Assembly (NCBI RefSeq): GCF_017908035.1
Contig: NZ_JAEQMU010000007.1
Location: 173,609 to 237,608, forward strand
Direction: 5' to 3'
From: Sphingobacterium tabacisoli
Lineage (GTDB): Bacteria > Bacteroidota > Bacteroidia > Sphingobacteriales > Sphingobacteriaceae
Length of the DNA: 64,000 nt
Part shown: positions 53,503 through 61,003 of the stretch, piece after piece
How the letters are laid out: each line of letters opens with the position of its first letter
Numbering within the stretch: the first letter of the stretch is position 1
Made by a program: the position numbers and the translations under genes
The notes under the pieces: model-generated
Seen by the model: only the letters and a program-made list of their open reading frames with translations
Told to the model about the DNA's origin: nothing
Database searches by the model: none

Positions 53503-54416
53503 TACCAATCGAGCAATTCTAATATACGACTTAAATCATCCTCTGAGTCAAACGGGATCTCAATAGCTCCCTTACCCCGACTATTTTTCAAATTGAGACG
53601 TACTCGGGTAGAAAACCGCGATGCCAAGTCATCTTCTATTTTTTGGTATTGAAAATCCAGTTGCTTACCAACATCTTGATTCTTTTTAGGCTTCAACTGC
53701 TCCTGTATATTCCGCACGAGAATCTCGGCCATACGCACTGAAAGCCCTTTATCTATAATCTCCTGGAACACGTACAATTGCTTATCTACTTCACCGACGT
53801 TAATGAGTGCACGGGCATGCCCCATAGAAATCTGCCCGTCCCGGATACCAGCTTGAATTACTGGTGGTAATTTCAACAAACGAAGATAATTGGTTACTGT
53901 AGAACGGTTTTTAGAAACACGGTCACCAAGTTCTTCCTGTTTCAAATTACACTCTTCAATCATCCGCTGAAAACTCAATGCTACTTCAATAGCATTCAAA
54001 TTCTCCCGCTGTATATTTTCGATCAGCGCCATCTCCAACATCTGTTGGTCATTGGCTGTACGAACATACGCAGGTATGTCTACAATTCCGGCTAATTTAG
54101 AAGCACGTAAACGACGCTCACCACTAATTAACTGATATTGATTTTTACTGACCTGACGTACAGTAATAGGTTGGATCAACCCCTGTAATTTGATCGAGTC
54201 CGAAAGCTCTTGCAACGCCTCCTCATCAAAATCTGTACGTGGTTGAAACGGATTGACGGCGATGTGTTCAACTTTAATAAAATTGATACTCCCCGCTGCT
54301 GCTCCTCCTAAATCGGCAGTCTCTTTTTGTGACGATGCCGACGAAACACTCATTTCATCCTGCAACAAAGCACCTAACCCCTTGCCTAGCCCTGTTTTAC
54401 GTTGTAATGCTGCCAT
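53502..54416 (-). CDS. parB: Chromosome partitioning protein ParB
   Basis: Binds parS sites and loads the condensin complex at the origin. 304 aa. The N-terminus MAALQRKTGLGKGLGALLQ carries the ParA-contacting motif (GLGKGLGALL). The CTPase/ParB domain shows NPFQPRTDFDEEALQELSDSIK and SGERRLRASKLAG (GERRxRA). The helix-turn-helix is LKQEELGDRVSKNRSTVTNYLRLL. The short C-terminal dimer domain ends IPFDSEDDLSRILELL. No good parS palindrome was noticed in the window. Confidence 0.97.
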   Translation of the reverse strand: MAALQRKTGLGKGLGALLQDEMSVSSASSQKETADLGGAAAGSINFIKVEHIAVNPFQPRTDFDEEALQELSDSIKLQGLIQPITVRQVSKNQYQLISGERRLRASKLAGIVDIPAYVRTANDQQMLEMALIENIQRENLNAIEVALSFQRMIEECNLKQEELGDRVSKNRSTVTNYLRLLKLPPVIQAGIRDGQISMGHARALINVGEVDKQLYVFQEIIDKGLSVRMAEILVRNIQEQLKPKKNQDVGKQLDFQYQKIEDDLASRFSTRVRLNLKNSRGKGAIEIPFDSEDDLSRILELLDW

Positions 54417-54419
54417 TTC

Positions 54420-55217
54420 TTATACGATCGCTTTTTCTTTATTCTGTTCTACTAAACCATTTTTCTGTAATATCTCACGAGCCAGATTCAAATAGTTCAC
54501 AGCTCCCTTACAGGATGCATCATGCATAATCACAGAAATACCAAAACTAGGAGCCTCACTCAAACGAGTATTCCGTTGAATGATCGTCTCAAAGACAAGC
54601 TCAGTAAAATGTGTACGCACCTCTTCTACCACTTGGTTAGATAAACGTAAGCGTACATCATACATTGTCAGAAGAATTCCCTCAATTTCTAAATTGGTAT
54701 TTAGTCTATTTTGAACAATTTTTATAGTATTCAATAATTTACCTAGTCCTTCTAGAGCGAAATACTCACACTGTACAGGAATAATTACAGAATCAGACCC
54801 CGTAAGTGCATTAATCGTAATTAATCCCAGTGAAGGAGAACAGTCAATGATGATAAAATCATAGTCATCTTTGATTTCATCCAACATTTTTTTCATTTTG
54901 TACTCGCGTTCATTGAGATTTATCATCTCAATCTCTGCTCCTACCAAATCAATATGTGCGGGCAAAAGGTCTAAAAAAGGAGTTTCTGTTGCTTGGATTG
55001 CCTCCCGAGGAGGTAAATCATTAACCAAGCACTCGTAAACGCTAGCCTTGATATTACGCGGATCGAAACCAATACCAGACGTAGAGTTTGCTTGTGGATC
55101 TGCATCCACTAGAAGCGTCTTATACTCCAAAACAGCCAAACTAGCCGCTAGATTTATAGAAGTAGTTGTTTTTCCTACGCCACCTTTTTGATTTGCAATT
55201 GCAATTATTTTTCCCAT
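54420..55217 (-). CDS. parA: Chromosome partitioning ATPase ParA (Soj)
   Basis: A 265-aa dimerising ATPase that partners ParB in origin segregation. The deviant Walker A motif NQKGGVGKTTTSINLAASLA lies at residues 9-28, Walker B-like YKTLLVDADPQANSTSG at about 33-49, and DYDFIIIDCSPSLGLITINAL follows, then SVIIPVQCEYFALEGLGKLL. It begins the operon, 3 bp ahead of parB. The region upstream is divergent with an FMN reductase gene. Confidence 0.97.
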   Translation of the reverse strand: MGKIIAIANQKGGVGKTTTSINLAASLAVLEYKTLLVDADPQANSTSGIGFDPRNIKASVYECLVNDLPPREAIQATETPFLDLLPAHIDLVGAEIEMINLNEREYKMKKMLDEIKDDYDFIIIDCSPSLGLITINALTGSDSVIIPVQCEYFALEGLGKLLNTIKIVQNRLNTNLEIEGILLTMYDVRLRLSNQVVEEVRTHFTELVFETIIQRNTRLSEAPSFGISVIMHDASCKGAVNYLNLAREILQKNGLVEQNKEKAIV

Positions 55218-55424
55218 GAGATACCGAACCTTTTACAATTTTTGTTTACAAGTAGTGTTCTCCACCCAAAAATACATTTCCATTGCTTAGGAAATGCTTA
55301 AATGATGTTAAAATTACTAAATTTGAGAACTTCCTGATACTATTACTCAGGATGCTAAGATACAAAAAATTGGTTTACGATTTGACAAACTCGTTCATTG
55401 ATTATTATAAGTAGCAACATTACA

Positions 55425-55946
55425 ATGAATTTAATTATATCAGGAACAAATCGACTGGGTAGTAACTCATTAAAAGTCGCAGAATATTATAAAAAAGAAT
55501 TGAACAAGAAAGGGGAAGACTGGCAGGTGCTATCACTAACTGATTTACCACACGACATTTTATTCACAGATCTGTACGGCAAACGGTCAACTGCATTTGC
55601 TCCTATTCAAGAATTGGTCGCTCGGGCTCAAAAATTTGTATTTATTATTCCCGAATACAACGGCAGTTACCCCGGCGTACTCAAGACATTTATTGACGCT
55701 TGTGCTTATCCTGTTTCCTTTTATCACAAAAAAGCAGCATTAGTGGGAGTTTCCACAGGAAAATACGGAAATATACGAGGGGTAGATCATTTTACAGGCG
55801 TATGTAACTACATGCGTATGCACGTCATGCCCTTAAAAATTCATATTCCAAGTATACAAGGAGAATTAAATAATGAAGGAAATCTACAAGAGGATACTAC
55901 CTACAAGTTTGTGCAGGAGCAACTTGATGAGATTATCCGTTTTTAA
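55425..55946 (+). CDS. NADPH-dependent FMN reductase family protein
   Basis: The start at 55425 (MNLIISGTNRLGSNSLKVAEYY) gives 173 aa. The flavodoxin-like fold has the phosphate-binding GTNRLGSNS and the isoalloxazine-side FIIPEYNGSYPGVLKTFIDACAYP, typical of NADPH-dependent FMN reductases and chromate or azo reductases. A TAAATTTG at 55318-55325 may be its promoter element, about 100 nt upstream. The physiological substrate is not known. Confidence 0.9.
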   Translation: MNLIISGTNRLGSNSLKVAEYYKKELNKKGEDWQVLSLTDLPHDILFTDLYGKRSTAFAPIQELVARAQKFVFIIPEYNGSYPGVLKTFIDACAYPVSFYHKKAALVGVSTGKYGNIRGVDHFTGVCNYMRMHVMPLKIHIPSIQGELNNEGNLQEDTTYKFVQEQLDEIIRF

Positions 55947-55953
55947 GAAGAAT

Positions 55954-56781
55954 TTAACGTCCTACTTTAATACGATCAAGGATACTATCTAGCGTATAGG
56001 ACAAAGGCGACTCATGCAATGGATATTTACCAAGCCTATCCTTTTGTTCTTCATAATGAAACATGGTCCATTCCTGATTGTGGTATTCTAGTGCCGAGAG
56101 ATTTTCAATCCAGTCACCAGAATTCATATACACACATTTCCCCTTCTTAGTCTCGACAGTGCGGATCTGTGGCTGATGGATATGTCCACAGAATACATAA
56201 TCATAATGGCTTTCTATAGCTAACTCCGAAGCTGTTTGCTCAAAATCACCTATAAATTTTACGGCTTTCTTGACTGAGTTTTTTATTCTTTTGGACAAGG
56301 AGTATTTTTCACGTCCCATCCTATTCAATCCCCAGTTAATTAAATTGTTTAGCCGAATAAGCATATCATAACCCCAGCCCCCAAGTTTGGCCAACCATTT
56401 GGAATGTTGTACCGATGCATCAAAAACATCCCCATGAAAGAACCATGCTTTTTTGTCCCCCAGATGAAGCACCAACTTGTCCACCAATTTAATATTACCA
56501 AAACTGATATCCGAAAATTTACGTAACATCTCGTCGTGATTTCCAGTAATATAAATCAGCTCTGTCCCCTGATACGCCATATCAAACAAATATTTGATAA
56601 CACGGAGGTGCTGATCCGGAAAATAACTTTTCTTAAACTGCCATATATCGATTATATCCCCATTTAGAATCAATTTTGAGGGCTTTATCGAATATAAATA
56701 ATGTAGCACCTCTTTGGCTCTACACCCATAGGTTCCTAAATGAAGGTCGGACAAAACGACCAAGTCTACTTCTCTCTTCAT
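55954..56781 (-). CDS. LpxH-like metallophosphoesterase (UDP-2,3-diacylglucosamine diphosphatase family)
   Basis: The start at 56781 (MKREVDLVVLSDLHLG) gives 275 aa. An upstream ATG adds five residues. All calcineurin-like metal motifs are present: LSDLHLGTYG, LILNGDIIDIWQF, YITGNHDEML, WFFHGDVFD and CGHIHQPQI. In Bacteroidota this group is annotated as UDP-2,3-diacylglucosamine diphosphatase of lipid A synthesis, but substrate proof is lacking for most members. It lies 61 bp beyond the PepSY gene on the same strand. Its role does not clearly belong to that cluster. Confidence 0.82.
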   Translation of the reverse strand: MKREVDLVVLSDLHLGTYGCRAKEVLHYLYSIKPSKLILNGDIIDIWQFKKSYFPDQHLRVIKYLFDMAYQGTELIYITGNHDEMLRKFSDISFGNIKLVDKLVLHLGDKKAWFFHGDVFDASVQHSKWLAKLGGWGYDMLIRLNNLINWGLNRMGREKYSLSKRIKNSVKKAVKFIGDFEQTASELAIESHYDYVFCGHIHQPQIRTVETKKGKCVYMNSGDWIENLSALEYHNQEWTMFHYEEQKDRLGKYPLHESPLSYTLDSILDRIKVGR

Positions 56782-56857
56782 AGTTGATTGATACAAATAA
56801 AAAGAACGAAGATTAACTTATCATTTTCAGATAGTTAAGAAAATTTTAATTATAACA

Positions 56858-58012
56858 CTATTGGGCCATCTCCACTGTTACTTTTGCCCTGCGGGTATTT
56901 TGCTTCTTTTTTATCTTCTTTTTCTTACCCCACCATACATAAAAGCCCGTAATCGGCAATGAAGCGCAGATTAGACTGGCCATAAAATAGAGCACCTTTG
57001 TCCACATACCACCGATAAATCCAGTATGCAATGCATAATTTGACCGTGATATCCACTCTGCCGTCCCTGCTTCGCGTACTGGCTTCTGCGAATTGGGCAA
57101 CAGTTCAATCGTATTTCTATCGAAGCGCAAATCCCGCCATCTGCCGGCATGCATATCTGTACAGGAATAAATCGTCTGCTCACCCTCTTCGGGAATATGA
57201 ATAATCACTGCTTCCTTATTTAACGAAGCGATCTCTCTACGCACCTTATACCATATCTTATCAGCGACGACGAGCGCATCTTGAAGCACAGGATCTGTCA
57301 GTGCGGGCTCAACCTTTTCCACCTTAGGTCTCGGAGGCATACCACCACTAAGCCACATCACCGATTTACGCATCCACGGAAAGGCCATAATAAGTCCTGT
57401 CAGTGCCATCAATAATGCTAGTAGTAAGGAATAGAACCCGAGCACATTATGTAAATCATAATTGACTCGCTTCAGTTTTGCCTTCCAATTGATCGTAAAA
57501 CTCTGCTTTGCGGCACGCTTTGTCCACCTTTTCGGCCACCACAGAATCAAACCGGAAAGCGTGACTAGAAAGAATAAAAAAGTCCCCCAGCCCACAATTT
57601 GTCTACCAAGTTTCCCTGATATCCAAAGATGCCGATGTCCCTCGTCCATAAAATGAAATATATCTTCATGATCAACCTCCGCCAAAACCTGACCCGTATA
57701 CGGATTGACATAGAGCAGTGTGTCACTATGGTCGATACTCACCTTTATCGACTTATCTAACCCATAGTACCAGAGACTTGATACCTCCACATCGGGATAA
57801 GACTCCTTTATCTTTTGATGAATTACGCTCGGTGGCAATTGTTCATCGGCGGCCTGTGCCTCCACCGAAATATAATTAAAAACCAAATCTTTAATATCGT
57901 GTTCGAAGACAAGGACACAGGCGGTAATTGACAAAATAAAAACAATAATTCCCGACACTAATCCCACCCAAAGGTGTAACCAAGCGTTTATTTTAAGCAA
58001 AAAAGATTTCAT
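56858..58012 (-). CDS. PepSY-domain inner-membrane protein (XusC/FpvG-like reductase candidate)
   Basis: 384 aa. The N-terminus MKSFLLKINAWLHLWVGLVSG starts the first of four membrane helices (about 12-36, 135-160, 185-212 and 340-360). Two PepSY-type periplasmic parts lie between them (YVNPYTGQVLAEVDHED; FDRNTIELLPN). Membrane histidines (HLW, HRHLW, DLHNVLGFYS, NYALHTGF) fit heme or electron transfer. Such proteins reduce siderophore iron in the periplasm (FpvG) and form XusC in the Bacteroides xenosiderophore system. It is the last gene of the six-gene cluster, 234 bp after the DUF4374 gene. Confidence 0.88.
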   Translation of the reverse strand: MKSFLLKINAWLHLWVGLVSGIIVFILSITACVLVFEHDIKDLVFNYISVEAQAADEQLPPSVIHQKIKESYPDVEVSSLWYYGLDKSIKVSIDHSDTLLYVNPYTGQVLAEVDHEDIFHFMDEGHRHLWISGKLGRQIVGWGTFLFFLVTLSGLILWWPKRWTKRAAKQSFTINWKAKLKRVNYDLHNVLGFYSLLLALLMALTGLIMAFPWMRKSVMWLSGGMPPRPKVEKVEPALTDPVLQDALVVADKIWYKVRREIASLNKEAVIIHIPEEGEQTIYSCTDMHAGRWRDLRFDRNTIELLPNSQKPVREAGTAEWISRSNYALHTGFIGGMWTKVLYFMASLICASLPITGFYVWWGKKKKIKKKQNTRRAKVTVEMAQ

Positions 58013-58246
58013 ATATAGGATAATAAAATGACAAGTATGGTCTAGAATTGAATCGTATATCTACAAAATACATCATAGACACACGTTAAGTTCAGCGCTT
58101 TCATCTGAACCCTAAAAAATTTATTTTTATAAATAAACAGACTAGAAGTAAGAATCGATTCTAACGACATTATTTAGATTAATTATATATAAGTATGTAG
58201 CTTATGTATAATTAAACCGAAGTCTTAAAGGAAGAAAAAAGGGAAT

Positions 58247-59455
58247 TTATTTCAGAAAATCCAACCGAAGAATATAACTGGCTGAATTTGAGATAGAAGA
58301 GATTCTATCCACCTGACCATCATTAATGGTATATCTCCAGATATCATGTTTTTCCCCTTCACTATCAATAGCAAAATAAACATAATCTCCCTGGACTAGG
58401 ACATTTTCTTTACGAGTACCTTTATCCAGTGGAATATTTATTTTATCGAGCTTTTTTGTAGAAAGGTCAACGAGGTAATATTCAAACTGAAAAGTCGAAT
58501 GATGGTTTGAAAAATCAGTATACAGATTGCGCTGTTCACTTCTTATGATTGCTTTTTGTCCGCCCATGTACCAAAAACCATAAGCATGGTTATGGATGGT
58601 CTCCGAGATATCCAACATATAGGATGTATCAACCTCCTGCATTCCCTTTTTCTTACGAAAAATAGCGGTTGGTTTTGCTAGGTTATTACCTAATGCTACA
58701 CCAGGACAGCTCATAAAATAAAAATCTCCCTGATCATCCCGGGCACTGTAGCTTTGTACTGTGTTTACCCCCCCAGGATAAGAAGAACGAGTATCCTTCT
58801 GTAGATTCAGAACATCCAATGAAGAGAAATCAAGCGTTGCATAATACATTGTATCTGATGTAGTGTAATCATCTGCTGTCAAAAATTTAGAGTAGCAATA
58901 GGCAATCCATAACTTATCATCGACAAAGTCCACCACCCCTATGCTCAAAAGGTTAAAATTTACTATTGACGAAGGAAACGGCAACGCCTCCTCCCGTAAT
59001 AGGGTAAAACTCTTGGTATCGACCACGTACATGCGTCCATGAGCGGTAGTTTTCTTCTCTACCGTAAAAAGCAACAGCGTATCTGTATTGTTCTTCCAAA
59101 TGTAGTTTTCCAGATAGCCATCCTTAAACAAAATAGAATCGGTAGCTATCATCTGATTATTCGCATCAAGCTGGTAACGGATGAAATAATCGTTTCTCTC
59201 CTTAAAATGATAGAAGATCCCCTTCTTATGGATATACTCCCGTGTAAACTCTTTGGAAGGCACCTCAATTTCAATACTCTTCCCTGTATCTTGTAAACTC
59301 TCTTTTAGAAAAAAACTGTTAGACCCATCCTCATTCAAAAGATACAAAGCATATTCGGGCAAAAAACTTTTTGAAGCATCTGGAGATGCACAAGAAAAAA
59401 GTAGACCTAAAGCAAACAAGAAACCGATATATAAAGAAGGAAAAAAAAGCTTCAT
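58247..59455 (-). CDS. DUF4374-like lipoprotein (XusB-like siderophore/heme binding candidate)
   Basis: 402 aa with a lipoprotein signal (LGLLFSC, Cys22). The rest is all-beta in pattern, as expected for a propeller. Blocks such as GVVDFVDDKLWIAYCYSKF, DTMYYATLDFSSLDVLNLQKDTRSSYPGG and FEYYLVDLSTKKLDKINIP match the layout of DUF4374 proteins. The family assignment is from memory of that layout and not from a search. XusB, a DUF4374 surface lipoprotein of Bacteroides, binds iron-siderophores and heme. It starts 6 bp after the small FecR gene. Confidence 0.7.
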   Translation of the reverse strand: MKLFFPSLYIGFLFALGLLFSCASPDASKSFLPEYALYLLNEDGSNSFFLKESLQDTGKSIEIEVPSKEFTREYIHKKGIFYHFKERNDYFIRYQLDANNQMIATDSILFKDGYLENYIWKNNTDTLLLFTVEKKTTAHGRMYVVDTKSFTLLREEALPFPSSIVNFNLLSIGVVDFVDDKLWIAYCYSKFLTADDYTTSDTMYYATLDFSSLDVLNLQKDTRSSYPGGVNTVQSYSARDDQGDFYFMSCPGVALGNNLAKPTAIFRKKKGMQEVDTSYMLDISETIHNHAYGFWYMGGQKAIIRSEQRNLYTDFSNHHSTFQFEYYLVDLSTKKLDKINIPLDKGTRKENVLVQGDYVYFAIDSEGEKHDIWRYTINDGQVDRISSISNSASYILRLDFLK

Positions 59456-59461
59456 GAATAG

Positions 59462-60106
59462 TTAGGAAATATGAAATTGTTGCTTAATTCTACGTTGCAT
59501 AACCGGTGGCAAGAAAATCATCTCCCTTTTTGACAAAATAATGAGTTTCTTTTGCTCTTCTCGTTCCGAAACAAAATAGACCTCCCCTTGTTTGAAGTTA
59601 AAAGACTGGTTACTTCGCCCATCTTGCAGCACAAAATCTCGCTTAGGTCGGAGCATAATATTTCCCGTCAGAGAGATATTTCCAGATTCGAAATCAATAT
59701 TTGCTTCGCTATTGGGGCTCAGCACGACATCAAAATGATCTTTGGAAAAAGAAATTACACCTGATTCAACATTCGTCGCCTGAAATACAGTAAAGTCTTT
59801 CACAGGCTGGTAAAAGTAGTAATAGCCACCTATTATCGCAATCATACATGCTGCTACAACAGTACCCCAATATCTTTTTATAACAGCTATACGCGGATTC
59901 GAAACCACAGGCTGAGTTATTGATGGAGTAGCTACCGAGAAGGAAATATCAGCCCAGAGCTCCTCTTTGACCGTTTCATCAATATCTTCTTCAAGATCCA
60001 GATCACCCCAATCCTCGGCGTCTAACCAAGCACGGACAGCAGCAAGCTCTTCGTCATTACACTGACCAAGTTCATATTTTTCTAAAAGCGCTTTACTGAT
60101 ATCCAT
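59462..60106 (-). CDS. Miniature FecR-like anti-sigma factor
   Basis: 214 aa, against the usual 320-400. Residues 1-78 form an acidic cytosolic part (LLEKYELGQCNDEELAAVRAWLD), like the anti-sigma end of FecR. One membrane helix lies at about 80-99. The periplasmic part has only a short FecR-type beta segment (SFSKDHFDVVLSPNSEANIDFESG, ISLTGNIMLRPKRDF) and no DUF4974 end. It sits between the ECF sigma gene (61 bp upstream) and the lipoprotein gene (6 bp downstream). The missing STN-contact region fits a receptor that lacks an STN domain. The signal input must be different. Confidence 0.75.
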   Translation of the reverse strand: MDISKALLEKYELGQCNDEELAAVRAWLDAEDWGDLDLEEDIDETVKEELWADISFSVATPSITQPVVSNPRIAVIKRYWGTVVAACMIAIIGGYYYFYQPVKDFTVFQATNVESGVISFSKDHFDVVLSPNSEANIDFESGNISLTGNIMLRPKRDFVLQDGRSNQSFNFKQGEVYFVSEREEQKKLIILSKREMIFLPPVMQRRIKQQFHIS

Positions 60107-60167
60107 TTTTACCCTATATGCAAAAATACAAAATATAAAACTATCCTGTTAATTATCTACTGTTCTA

Positions 60168-60710
60168 TCAATCCTGTTCCGCAAGATTGGTCCGCAATAC
60201 AAGCAAAGCTTTACTGATATGATACTCCACGGCGCGTTCAGAAATGAGAAGAGTCTGTGCTATTTCCTTATTCGTCAACCCCTGCTCTCTACTCATTTTA
60301 AACACATTTTTACATTGTTTAGGCAACCGCTCCACAATTGCATCCAATTTAGAAGCCAATTCCTTAACCTGTAATTGTTCATCTTCATACATCAGCTGCG
60401 ATTGTGTCTGTATCACCTCATGATGACGTTGCCGTGTACATTTATTCCTAATGTGCTCCAACGACTTCAATTTGACAGATCTCAATAAGTACCTTTCGAC
60501 ATCCTTAATATTTAAAGTCTCTCTTCGTTCCCACAACGATTTAAAAACATCCTGAACAATCTCTTTCGCTTCATCCTCATCCTCCATAGTTTTCAACGCA
60601 AATACATACATCCTTCTCCAGTATTGCTGAAAAAGAAGCTCAAATGTCTCTGCATTGATCGATATACTTGTATTGCTATGAGGAGGCTCCAAATCATCGC
60701 AAATATACAT
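60168..60710 (-). CDS. ECF RNA polymerase sigma factor
   Basis: 180 aa. Region 2 is seen in FELLFQQYWRRMYVFALKTMEDEDEAKEIVQDVFKSLWERRE. Region 4 is seen in LPKQCKNVFKMSREQGLTNKEIAQTLLISERAVEYHISKAL, ending in a helix-turn-helix. It is the Bacteroidota FecI-like type and probably directs the receptor, lipoprotein and PepSY genes around it. The FecR-like gene follows. A gene for a small winged-helix protein precedes it by 26 bp. Confidence 0.93.
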   Translation of the reverse strand: MYICDDLEPPHSNTSISINAETFELLFQQYWRRMYVFALKTMEDEDEAKEIVQDVFKSLWERRETLNIKDVERYLLRSVKLKSLEHIRNKCTRQRHHEVIQTQSQLMYEDEQLQVKELASKLDAIVERLPKQCKNVFKMSREQGLTNKEIAQTLLISERAVEYHISKALLVLRTNLAEQD

Positions 60711-60736
60711 TTATTTAGATTTATTATAAATAATAT

Positions 60737-60976
60737 TTACGATTCTAGGTTACAGTTGCCCCAAGCACTACTTATTCTGAAATACTTCCTTCGTTCAGAA
60801 GGTCTGGTTTCGCTCACAATAACTCCTTTTTGTTTTAAAGTCCGTACACTATGGTACACTGCCGCATAGCTATAACATTTACTTGCTGGATTCAACAATA
60901 AAAAAATCTCCTCTACATCCATAAAAATGTCTTTCTCTTGCAACAATGCAATTACCGCTTTTTCTGTCTTACTCAT
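60737..60976 (-). CDS. Small winged-helix DNA-binding protein, Fur-like N-terminal half
   Basis: 79 aa. MSKTEKAVIALLQEKDIFMDVEEIFLLL and YSYAAVYHSVRTLKQKGVIVSE resemble the first helices and recognition helix (TVYRTLxxLexxGLV) of the Fur family, ending in a wing (RRKYFRIS). The Fur dimerisation domain with its metal-binding His/Cys residues is absent, and the protein ends ten residues later. Other winged-helix families (BlaI, PadR) are less good matches. It lies 27 bp after the receptor gene. A regulator that cannot sense metal in the usual way is unexpected here. Confidence 0.65.
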   Translation of the reverse strand: MSKTEKAVIALLQEKDIFMDVEEIFLLLNPASKCYSYAAVYHSVRTLKQKGVIVSETRPSERRKYFRISSAWGNCNLES

Positions 60977-61003
60977 AATCTACCAAATTTCCGTCCCCAT
61001 CTT

